DNA from: Betaproteobacteria bacterium
Lineage (GTDB): Bacteria; Pseudomonadota; Gammaproteobacteria; Burkholderiales; Casimicrobiaceae
DNA length: 64,000 nt
Assembly (NCBI GenBank): GCA_013298765.1
Contig: JAAFJA010000006.1
Location: forward strand, 1 to 64,000
Direction: 5' to 3'
Every line of letters starts with the position of its first letter. Within the stretch, counting starts at the first letter, position 1. The notes under the pieces are model-generated. The model was given only the letters and a program-made list of their open reading frames with translations, had not been told where the DNA came from and did no database searches. Shown here piece after piece: positions 57,008-64,000 of the stretch. The position numbers were made by a program, and so were the translations under genes.

Positions 57008-58624
57008 ATGAACACTTCTGCATTCTCTCGTTTCGACAAAGCAAAACGCTGGCTTACGGCTTTCAGTTTGGCGGCGCTCGCAATTTTTCCGCTTTCACCG
57101 CTCGGCGCCCAAACGCCCGGTAGCTTCGACACCACCTTCGGTGCGACCAACGGCTACATCTCCGCGCTTGCGATCGGCACCAACGATAACGATCAGGCGA
57201 ATGCAATCGCGTTGCAACCCGACGGCAAAATCATCCTCGCGGGCACGTGCGCGCGAAACCTCGGTGAAACGTTTTGCATGGCACGATTGATGCCGGATGG
57301 CTCGCTCGACACAAGTTTCATCGGTCCGAACACAACGCCAGGCAACGGCAAGTTTTTGATGACGGTCGCAGGTGCGATCGCCGCCGACGCGGTTGCAGTT
57401 GCGGTTCAGCCCGACGGAAAAATTCTCGTCGCAGGCACGTGTATTCAGAAATTCTGTATCGCACGACTCAACGAAAACGGCACCTTCGACGCGAGCTTCA
57501 TTGGTCCGCTCGGGGGGGCGGCGGGCCACTTTTCCTTCTCGATAAGCGCAGCAGAGTCTGACACGCTAAACGGTTTGGCGCTGCAACCCGACGGCAAGAT
57601 TGTGCTCGTCGGCGTCTGTGACAACGACAACAGCAATAACCGCACGCTGTTCTGCGCGGCACGACTCAACACCGATGGAAGTTTCGACACCAGCTTCGAT
57701 GGGCCCGTAGCTGCGTCGCCAGGCAATGGTAAGTTCAGGCTTGCCCGAATTAAGACTGACAGCGAAGTAAGCGAGTCTGCGCGCGCAGTATTGATTCGTC
57801 CCAACGGCAGAATTCTCCTTGCAGGAATATGCGGGCAATTCGTCTGCCTCGCACAGCTCAATGCAAGCGGCACATTCGACACTACGTTCGACGGAAGCAG
57901 CAGCGGCAATGGGCGATTCGTCGTTCCAATCTTCAATGCCAACCCTCCAAACGCCGTGAAGTTTGCCGTATTGCAACCGGATGGCAACGCAGTTTTGGCG
58001 GGAACGTGCTTCGTACAAACCTTGTGCGCGATTCGCATCACGCCAACCGGGGCGCTTGACCCGAGTTTCGGCGATGCCACCTCTCCCTATTCGCCGGGCG
58101 CTGTTGTGCTTGGTAGCTCGCTTAATTTCTATGGATTTGCGATCCAACCCGACGGCAAACTTTTGGTGGGTTATGACGACAAACTTTTGCGCACCTACGC
58201 TGACAGCGGCTCTCCCGACCTTTCTTTTGATGGGCCGACACCGTCCAACGGTAACGGTACTGTGACTTTCGATTTCGCAGCGGACTTCACGGGTATTGCC
58301 CGCGCGATCGCTATCCAACCCGACGGAAAAATTGTGCTCGCAGGCTTTTGCGATAGCGTCGCTGGTTCTGGCACGTCCTATAAATTCTGTGTCGCACGCC
58401 TGAACGGCGGACCGTTCGCCGCGCGAAATTGTTCCCCCGATATCGACGGCGACGGGCGCATGACGGCCACTGTCGATGCGCTAATCAATACACGCGTGAT
58501 GCTCGGACTCACCGGAAGCGCCGTCACTGGCGGCATCACTTTCCCAGCGAATGCGACACGAAATTCGTGGAGCGAAATTCGCACTTATCTCGTTTCGCAG
58601 TGCGGGATGATGCTCGCACTGTGA
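57008..58624 (+). CDS. Exported seven-repeat delta-60 protein, array member 7
   Basis: A 538-residue paralogue closest to member 6 (same short tail, NCSPDIDGDGRMTATVDALI...NSWSEIRTYLVSQCGMMLAL). The signal peptide ends before QTPGSFDTTFGATNG. There are seven repeats; repeat 6 (GFAIQPDGKLLVGYDD) lacks cysteines. A 241-base gap upstream suggests an extra promoter. The ATG at 57008 is preferred to the start at 56927. Confidence 0.8.
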   Translation: MNTSAFSRFDKAKRWLTAFSLAALAIFPLSPLGAQTPGSFDTTFGATNGYISALAIGTNDNDQANAIALQPDGKIILAGTCARNLGETFCMARLMPDGSLDTSFIGPNTTPGNGKFLMTVAGAIAADAVAVAVQPDGKILVAGTCIQKFCIARLNENGTFDASFIGPLGGAAGHFSFSISAAESDTLNGLALQPDGKIVLVGVCDNDNSNNRTLFCAARLNTDGSFDTSFDGPVAASPGNGKFRLARIKTDSEVSESARAVLIRPNGRILLAGICGQFVCLAQLNASGTFDTTFDGSSSGNGRFVVPIFNANPPNAVKFAVLQPDGNAVLAGTCFVQTLCAIRITPTGALDPSFGDATSPYSPGAVVLGSSLNFYGFAIQPDGKLLVGYDDKLLRTYADSGSPDLSFDGPTPSNGNGTVTFDFAADFTGIARAIAIQPDGKIVLAGFCDSVAGSGTSYKFCVARLNGGPFAARNCSPDIDGDGRMTATVDALINTRVMLGLTGSAVTGGITFPANATRNSWSEIRTYLVSQCGMMLAL

Positions 58625-58638
58625 ATTGAGTACGTCCT

Positions 58639-59649
58639 GTGACGCGTCGGAAGTCGAAAAAGCCGAAGTGGGAAATCATTCGCACTGAAGACGAGTTGCG
58701 CGCGGAAGCCAGCGCTCGCGAAGCGGCGGTGCGTGAGCAATCAGAACGGACAACGGATGAACTGATCGCTGCGAGTTACGAGGTACGCAGCGTCAATCAG
58801 TTTACTTTCATCAGTCGCCTGTTTCAGCCGCTCTGGTTGTGCGCTGTCTTGCTCTACGGCTTGATCTACGCGGGCTGGTCGCCTGCAAGCGTTGTCGTGT
58901 GCTTTTGGTTTGAGAAACTCACGCGAATCGTTCTCGTAGCAGCGCGAATTTATGTGCATCAAGTTGCTACAAAAAAGCGCGGTCACTTTCGTGCGCAGAT
59001 TGGATTTTTCCCGAAGTCATCGAAACCGCGTGGACTCGAATTCGAGCGTCGCGCTGCGACCGGAAGCGGAACGCGACTTTGGGTCTCTGCCAGCGGGAAC
59101 ACCGCGACGAAAAATGCATCTCCCAGCACACTGCTCGGCAATTTCGTTTGGATTTGCGCGATCTCGGAATTGTTCGGCCTGCTCGTGATGTTGTGGGCGC
59201 TTCAAGGGATGAGCGAGTGGACTGCGGCGACGGGCGTTTGGGCATTCATTTGGCAAGAATGGCTTGCGAAATCGTGGATCATCGTGCTGCCACTCGTTAT
59301 CCAATTCGTGATCGAAACGCTAACAACACTTCGCAAAATGAGCTTCGGCGAGATCAAGGCGTTGGCGATAACAACGCATAGCTCGACGAGCATCATCTTG
59401 CCGGTGTTTTGGATCGCAATCGTGCTCGCGCAGTATCTCGAATTGCCAATTTTGCTGCCGATGGTTTTTCTGCTCGTGATCGTGAAAACTCTCTACGAGA
59501 CGTCACTCGTGATCTTCGGTCGCAGCTGGGAAAGCGGTGCTGGTGATCGCCTTGATCAGAAGCTATGGGGGGATGATCCGGGTTACGCGAAGTATGCAAA
59601 ACAGGAAGCGAAACGAAGGGCGCAAGATGAAGAGCGGATGCCTGATTGA
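58639..59649 (+). CDS. Multi-pass membrane protein after the delta-60 array
   Basis: A 336-residue protein. About 55 charged N-terminal residues (KKPKWEIIRTEDELRAEASAREAAV) are likely coiled coil. About six hydrophobic segments follow (LWLCAVLLYGLIYAGW, LLGNFVWICAISELFGLLVMLW, SWIIVLPLVIQFVIETL, IILPVFWIAIVLAQYL, LLPMVFLLVIVKTL). The charged C-terminus is cytoplasmic. It starts at GTG 58639, 14 bases after member 7, so it may belong to the same transcript. No family is recognised with confidence. Confidence 0.65.
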   Translation: MTRRKSKKPKWEIIRTEDELRAEASAREAAVREQSERTTDELIAASYEVRSVNQFTFISRLFQPLWLCAVLLYGLIYAGWSPASVVVCFWFEKLTRIVLVAARIYVHQVATKKRGHFRAQIGFFPKSSKPRGLEFERRAATGSGTRLWVSASGNTATKNASPSTLLGNFVWICAISELFGLLVMLWALQGMSEWTAATGVWAFIWQEWLAKSWIIVLPLVIQFVIETLTTLRKMSFGEIKALAITTHSSTSIILPVFWIAIVLAQYLELPILLPMVFLLVIVKTLYETSLVIFGRSWESGAGDRLDQKLWGDDPGYAKYAKQEAKRRAQDEERMPD

Positions 59650-59754
59650 AGCGGTCTGTGTTCTCTCGGACAGCACTTTTTCGCGATTTGCGTGCGCGGC
59701 ACCAACAGTGCAACGTGAACCACTTTTCTACGTATTCCGCACGAGTATGAATCG

Positions 59755-60432
59755 ATGAAAAATCGTAAAAAATTCAAGTTTCTTTCCAGGGGTGACCTGA
59801 AGGAACCCAGTCGCATCGACTGGCAAGCGGTGAAACCGCACGTCGTGGTGAACGAATCACTTCAAGCGTCGTTGATTCTTTTCACGCTTGCGATTGGCGC
59901 ACTCAAGCTGCCGATGTTGCTCGGATTGTGGATGCTGGAGCTCGTGATTGTGACCGCGCTCACGGCTAGCTTCTATCCTCAACGCGGGCGACGCCGCGCC
60001 CTGACGGATGTGGTGAAAGTTATTTTGGCGTGTGCATTTTTGAGCGGCTTTTTGATTGCCGCTTACTTTGCAGGCGGCGGTAAATTGAAACTCGAATGGT
60101 TAGCCGTGCTCTCGGCGGCGGCGTTGCTTGCGTTGCGCTTGGCGAGCACCGCGCGCAACGCGAAGAAAAAACCTGATCCAAAACTCGCGTGGGCGAGAGA
60201 AGCACTCGCGCGCGGCTCCGTCGTGTTGATCGGCATGACTCTCGGAATTTTTGCTGCCTTCTTTATCGGCGTTCCGCTCGCTGGTGCGCTTCATCATGTC
60301 GTACCTAATGTTGCAGCGGATCTTGCAATCGGCGTAGTCCTACTATCGGTGCAAGTGTTTTTCGCGGCGCTGTTGTCGACTATGAGCGAGGCTGAATTCA
60401 AAAGTGTCGTCGCAAATCCGTATGTCGATTGA
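59755..60432 (+). CDS. Membrane protein, unknown function
   Basis: A 225-residue protein. A basic N-terminus (MKNRKKFKFLSRGDLKEPSR) is followed by about six hydrophobic segments (SLILFTLAIGALKLPMLLGL, VVKVILACAFLSGFLIAAYF, SVVLIGMTLGIFAAFFIGVP and others). Same direction as the array and 105 bases after the previous membrane gene. It may work with that protein; the function is unknown. Confidence 0.6.
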   Translation: MKNRKKFKFLSRGDLKEPSRIDWQAVKPHVVVNESLQASLILFTLAIGALKLPMLLGLWMLELVIVTALTASFYPQRGRRRALTDVVKVILACAFLSGFLIAAYFAGGGKLKLEWLAVLSAAALLALRLASTARNAKKKPDPKLAWAREALARGSVVLIGMTLGIFAAFFIGVPLAGALHHVVPNVAADLAIGVVLLSVQVFFAALLSTMSEAEFKSVVANPYVD

Positions 60433-60951
60433 GCGGTAATACAGCAACGCAGCGGAACGATGAACGATTGAATCGGCAGTCCGTTAGTTTCAGCGCATTC
60501 CTAGTAGACGTATTCCGGTCGCAGCACCAACGCTGAAAAGTTCGCTTCGAACGTGGAATAGTTCGCGAGGGGTAGATGAGGCAGAGTGAACCACACTAAT
60601 CCCAGCCGCTGGCAACACATAGATGCGCTTACAGAAGAGTTGGCGGCAGCGTTCGCGTTCACAGCGTCTTGAAAGGTGGCGGGTAACGCTCTGATACTCA
60701 TGTCACCCGAGCGCGGCCTAGGCCCATGCGCGTGATATTGCACATGGTTCTCGCCTATGAAAACGGAGAGCCATCAGGCATTTACAAGAAGTAATTCGCT
60801 GCACAAGGTTCCGCACTGCATATGGATAAGGCGGGTGCGGTTATCGTTGCTATCCCGGAGTGCAACTCGCATCTGTCAAGAGGTCAACCGCGACAAGCAG
60901 GACCATTGGAGAACGACCAGTCGAGCTCGTTTCTCTCGCCGAAGTTGAAGC
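60433..60951. other. Intergenic region with a small minus-strand frame
   Basis: A minus-strand open frame at 60501-60743 (80 codons) ends WFTLPHLPLANYSTFEANFS plus ALVLRPEYVY, which reads like the real C-terminus of a protein; it lacks a credible start and may be a remnant. Nothing else convincing is seen. Confidence 0.35.
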
Positions 60952-61983
60952 CTAAGCCTGAGACGACACTGATTCGTTCACTCGCAACAGGCGTTCATAA
61001 CTCGCACTACAGCGCGCCATGACCTTTGTCCGGAGAAGCTCTGATACTTCCGCGCGCTTGCGCTCTGAATCCAGCGTAAAGTTCTTTTTGGGCGATTTTG
61101 CATTGCGCAAACTGATCGCACGCAACCTGGACACCTCATCGGGGTCTCCCGCGAGTCCGAAAGTCGTAGCATGCGCTGTCCATACGGCCTCGGGCAACGA
61201 TGGGTAGTGCACCGGAATAACGCTGCCCATCTCACAGCGCGCAGCGGCCGCATCGAGAAATCCGCCGAGCATATCCGCTATGAAATCCTCTGCCGGAACC
61301 TCGGGTGCATTCGCCAGCTCTAGCCCGGCGTAAGCGGTCACCATACCCGCGATCATGTAGGACGAGGGCTCTGCGAACATTGAAGCTGCGATCTCGACTG
61401 GGTGGCGGTAGAGAAACAGTTTCGGCACTTCTGGAAACGCCTCGGCAAGCAAAGCGAAGTGCGGATCAAGTATGTGCCACGCATCCAATTTCACGATGAG
61501 ATGCTGCTCACTACCCGGCGCTTGCCCAAGCGCAAACATTAGTGTGCGCAACCAGAGAACTTGCTGTGCGCGCGTCACCTGTGGAAGCTGGCGGCGAATA
61601 CTCAATAGCACATCGAGCATCGGAGGTTCAGACATCACTGCGTGCGTTTGCAGATGGGCGAGCATCTGCGTCACTAGCGTTGAGCCGCAACGCGACGCGT
61701 GACCGATCAATGCTTTGAGTGGCGCGCGCGGCGTACCAACGCGGTTGAACCAGTCGACCGCATCTTCGATTGGGGTGTACCGGCGAAACGCGACGTTGAA
61801 CGGATCGCGCAGCAGAATCTGCGCATCTTCTCGAAAGAAGGGTTCGCGAAACGCGTAGTCACCTCGGTAAACCCAGTCGATCCACACAGTGCCATCGCGC
61901 GGAAAGAGGCGAATTGGAAGCCAACCGCTGAAGTCTTCCGACGAAAGATTCGGCCCCGCGTGCCCCGGCGCTACACGATCCAT
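60952..61983 (-). CDS. Sulfotransferase-family protein
   Basis: A 343-residue protein. The PAPS 5'-phosphosulfate loop is ALIGHASRCGSTLVTQML, and the 3'-phosphate site is LFLYRHPVEIAASM. It probably transfers sulfate from PAPS to a small molecule or protein. Its ATG lies inside the end of the upstream hydroxylase gene (13-base overlap), so the two are coupled and likely modify the same substrate. The last residues (MARCSASYERLLRVNESVSSQA) are not conserved in my view. Confidence 0.78.
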   Translation of the reverse strand: MDRVAPGHAGPNLSSEDFSGWLPIRLFPRDGTVWIDWVYRGDYAFREPFFREDAQILLRDPFNVAFRRYTPIEDAVDWFNRVGTPRAPLKALIGHASRCGSTLVTQMLAHLQTHAVMSEPPMLDVLLSIRRQLPQVTRAQQVLWLRTLMFALGQAPGSEQHLIVKLDAWHILDPHFALLAEAFPEVPKLFLYRHPVEIAASMFAEPSSYMIAGMVTAYAGLELANAPEVPAEDFIADMLGGFLDAAAARCEMGSVIPVHYPSLPEAVWTAHATTFGLAGDPDEVSRLRAISLRNAKSPKKNFTLDSERKRAEVSELLRTKVMARCSASYERLLRVNESVSSQA

Positions 61984-62801
61984 TGTTCAATCCAGTCGCG
62001 TCGCGCCTGATTGCAATGGGCGCGAACGTCATCGAGCGAAAAGGCGAAGCCGTGCTCAGCGCCTGCTGCTAGGGTTTTGGCGAGAAACACATCCATCTCT
62101 TTTGTCGTGCGCAATGCTTGTTGGAGCGATAAGTCGCTGAACACCCGCTCACGAAACAGCTCAAATTGAGCCGCTCCGCTTAGCCAAGTTGGCGGTGCAG
62201 TGCCACACTGGGGCACAAAACCAGCGCCCAGCGCAGACTCTAACCACGAGTTCAACGCGCAATCGAGCACTAAATCAACACGCGGCGTGGTACCCAAATT
62301 TTGGACACGATGGCGGCGCGACAAATCAAGACGCCAGCACTCGCCTGCCGTTGATTCAACGAGCGTTTGTTCGATGTAGAACAACACGCGATCATTGGTG
62401 AGCAGTGGAATGTGCAATCGCACATGCCCTTCACAATCGCGCAGATCGTAGTCGCGCTGTTCGCGAATAGTGCCGTCCGGTACGAGCCGTAATAGTCGAG
62501 CGGCCTCCACTGTGAAAGGCAACGATGCCAAAAACGATGTAAGCGCTGGGCAGCGCGCGAGCCACTCAGTTGGCGAGCCCGCTTGGTAGGAAGATGAGGC
62601 GGATTCTGAGTGAACGGAATCAGCGCGCGCCGACTGTGACAGGAGCGTGACGCTGTCGTATGCGCCCTTAACAACGTCGCGATCAAAACTCGGGCTCCAC
62701 GCAGCGGGATCCAGCGACTCGACCTCTACTAACAACGCACGCGGGTCAACAGCAAGCGCTAAGCGCGTCGCAAACCCTGGGGTGAAGACAACCGAGGTCA
62801 T
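61971..62801 (-). CDS. Aspartyl/asparaginyl beta-hydroxylase-like protein
   Basis: A 276-residue protein. The middle carries the Fe/2-oxoglutarate fold of the Asp/Asn hydroxylase group: RLVPDGTIREQRDYDLRDCE, VRLHIPLLTN (first histidine), GECWRLDLSRRHRVQNLG (second histidine) and PRVDLVLDC (2-oxoglutarate arginine). The C-terminal 80 residues are helical and unassigned. First gene of a two-gene operon with the sulfotransferase. Confidence 0.72.
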   Translation of the reverse strand: MTSVVFTPGFATRLALAVDPRALLVEVESLDPAAWSPSFDRDVVKGAYDSVTLLSQSARADSVHSESASSSYQAGSPTEWLARCPALTSFLASLPFTVEAARLLRLVPDGTIREQRDYDLRDCEGHVRLHIPLLTNDRVLFYIEQTLVESTAGECWRLDLSRRHRVQNLGTTPRVDLVLDCALNSWLESALGAGFVPQCGTAPPTWLSGAAQFELFRERVFSDLSLQQALRTTKEMDVFLAKTLAAGAEHGFAFSLDDVRAHCNQARRDWIEQWIV

Positions 62802-62809
62802 TGCAAGTA

Positions 62810-62834
62810 AGTATAGTGTCGCAGCTTACGACAC
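62810..62834 (-). promoter_or_regulatory. Possible promoter with operator for the hydroxylase-sulfotransferase pair
   Basis: On the minus strand TATACT (62810-62815) is directly preceded by the inverted repeat GTGTCG-TAAGCTG-CGACAC (62816-62834). The -10 box ends only about 8 bases before the ATG, which would give an almost leaderless mRNA. No good -35 box is present. Confidence 0.35.
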
Positions 62835-62954
62835 GTACCCCCCGGGCCGCGAGGTTCAACCCAAAGTCTGAGGGAGAGGAAGCTTGAACCGCCTCCACAA
62901 TAAATCAATGGTTCTTTCGATTCATCGTAGCGCTGATTCGCAAAAACTCTCGCA

Positions 62955-63614
62955 CTACTGACTCGCCTTAGCATGGGATTGCGCGCGTCTCTCCTGCCAA
63001 ATCTTCCATACGAGTGGCAGCACGGAAACGATCACAATCGCGATCACGATAAGGGACAAGTTCTCTTTCACCCAAGGCAGATTGCCAAAGATGTATCCGG
63101 CGTACATAAGCGAACAAATCCAGAAGATGCCGCCTGTGACGTTGTAGAAGAAAAATTTCGGGTAAGGCATCCGTGCGACACCTGCCAGGAACGGCACAAA
63201 CGTACGCACGATGGGAACAAAGCGCCCCATCACGATGGAAAAAGCGCCGTATTTGTCATAGAACGCTTGAGTCTTTGCGAGGTATTCTTGACGGAATATT
63301 TTTGAATCGGGATTGGCGAAAAGCTTGAGGCCCACACGGCGTCCAATCGTGTAGTTCACAGAATCGCCGAGCACGGCGGCGACAATCAAAATCAGTGCAA
63401 AAACATGTACGTTTACATCCGTGATTGCGGCAACAGTGCCCGAGACGAAGAGCAGCGAATCTCCTGGAAGAAACGGCATGATAACGACGCCTGTTTCAAC
63501 AAAGATGATGAGCGCGACGACGCCGATAAACGTCCACGCATTTGCCTGCGCCATCGCGAGCAAACGATCATCGAGCAGTGAGAAAAACTGAATGATTTGG
63601 GAGATTAATTCCAC
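62955..63614 (-). CDS. DedA-family membrane protein
   Basis: A 219-residue protein with about five membrane segments. Family motifs are VETGVVIMPFLPGDSLLFVSG, GDSVNYTIGRRVG and GRFVPIVRTFVPFLAGVARM. DedA proteins are flippase- or transporter-like and affect membrane homeostasis. It starts at GTG 63614. The basic C-terminus (RRAQSHAKASQ) is cytoplasmic. Confidence 0.9.
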   Translation of the reverse strand: MELISQIIQFFSLLDDRLLAMAQANAWTFIGVVALIIFVETGVVIMPFLPGDSLLFVSGTVAAITDVNVHVFALILIVAAVLGDSVNYTIGRRVGLKLFANPDSKIFRQEYLAKTQAFYDKYGAFSIVMGRFVPIVRTFVPFLAGVARMPYPKFFFYNVTGGIFWICSLMYAGYIFGNLPWVKENLSLIVIAIVIVSVLPLVWKIWQERRAQSHAKASQ

Positions 63615-63690
63615 GATACTGGGCTCGATTAAACCGCGGGGCTAACCGCGAAACGTGCTGGGAAAGTTACGAGTTCGGAATCAGTGCTTG

Positions 63691-63724
63691 ATAAAGAAAA
63701 AGCGCGAAAGACTCGCGCTTTTTT
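63691..63724 (-). terminator. Terminator downstream of secF
   Basis: AGCGCG-AAAGACT-CGCGCT (63701-63719), flanked by A-rich sequence on the left and TTTTT on the right, so it can work in both directions. It lies 24 bases after the secF stop codon on the minus strand. Confidence 0.7.
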
Positions 63725-63742
63725 GAAGGAGATTCAAGGGCG

Positions 63743-64000
63743 TTATGCCAAGATCTTTTCTGCTTCGAGCGGATCCTTCGGAGGGCCTTCCGCCTTCACC
63801 AAATTCTCGCGGGACACACCCAGCCAACGAATGAGCGGCGCCATCACCAGAACAGAGGAATAAATACCAAAACAGATGCCGATAGTGAGCGCCAATGCAA
63901 AGTAGTGTAGCGTTTCGCCGCCGAACAAAAGCATCGCTAACACCATGATTTGCGTAGAACCGTGAGTGATGATGGTTCGTGAAATCGTTGAGGTGATCGC
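63743..64000 (-). CDS. secF: Protein translocase subunit SecF, C-terminal part (runs off window)
   Basis: The last about 85 codons are inside the window. They read AITSTISRTIITHGSTQIMV, then LAMLLFGGETLHYFALALTIGICFGIYSSV, the conserved C-terminal membrane segments of SecF, and a polar tail ENLVKAEGPPKDPLEAEKIL. SecF with SecD assists late steps of protein export. secD presumably lies outside the window. Confidence 0.93.
   Translation of the reverse strand, partial: AITSTISRTIITHGSTQIMVLAMLLFGGETLHYFALALTIGICFGIYSSVLVMAPLIRWLGVSRENLVKAEGPPKDPLEAEKILA

Noticed and set aside
46710-58624. Reading the array as a toxin, anti-phage or polymorphic immunity system
   Set aside because: No variable C-terminal toxin domain, immunity gene, nuclease or helicase is present; the C-termini are the most conserved part.
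60501-60743. 80-codon minus-strand frame as a real gene
   Set aside because: The end reads like protein, but there is no credible start or ribosome-binding site; kept only as a possible remnant.

Overview
The window looks like the chromosome of a betaproteobacterium (Burkholderiales or a close relative). Pointers are the tRNA-Tyr/Gly/Thr-tuf operon, the nasT-nrtABD-nirBD-nasA nitrate operon with ybiB-cobA nearby, an rpsF-rpsR-rplI operon, and an organosulfonate cluster of the type known from Cupriavidus. This placement is inferred from gene content, not from a database search.

Layout. 1-930: tRNA genes (Ser, Tyr, Gly, Thr) and the start of tuf. 1.0-4.2 kb: a CbiX-type chelatase, a LysE-type exporter, cobA and ybiB. 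4.5-6.0 kb: a frameshifted gene for an exported HExxH protein. 6.3-15.8 kb: assimilatory nitrate uptake and reduction (nasT-nrtA-nrtB-nrtD-nirB-nirD-nasA, minus strand). Its leader carries a sigma-54-like promoter, two hexaloop hairpins of the ANTAR type and an overlapping terminator. 16.1-20.1 kb: a candidate small RNA, rlmD, tsaB-rimI and a family 4 uracil-DNA glycosylase. 20.2-23.7 kb: a DUF1800/DUF1501 secreted-protein pair.

23.9-37.8 kb: an organosulfonate catabolic island. comC-slcC run divergently from suyA-suyB, a TauABC-type ABC transporter with two different permeases, hpsN, an SDR, a class III aminotransferase, a zinc alcohol dehydrogenase, a second SDR and a GntR/UTRA regulator. 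Together they could import a C3 sulfonate, deaminate or epimerise it, oxidise it to sulfolactate and cleave that to pyruvate and sulfite. The aminotransferase suggests an amino-sulfonate such as cysteinolate as an entry substrate (hypothesis).

37.8-42.9 kb: an MBL-fold diiron-type protein, rpsF-rpsR-rplI, a LuxR-type regulator and a membrane protein. 43.1-60.4 kb is the most unusual part. It holds a small secreted protein, a large TPR/BTAD regulator, and a run of seven consecutive genes for big exported proteins. Six of these have exactly seven delta-60 repeats with a cysteine pair in most repeats; one has a different propeller. All seven end in the same dockerin-like calcium-loop domain. Two membrane-protein genes follow. 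A perfect palindrome and a second 20-base motif occur both upstream of the small secreted protein and between the regulator and the array, which suggests one regulon.

61-64 kb: a sulfotransferase overlapping an aspartyl/asparaginyl hydroxylase-like gene, a DedA protein and the end of secF.
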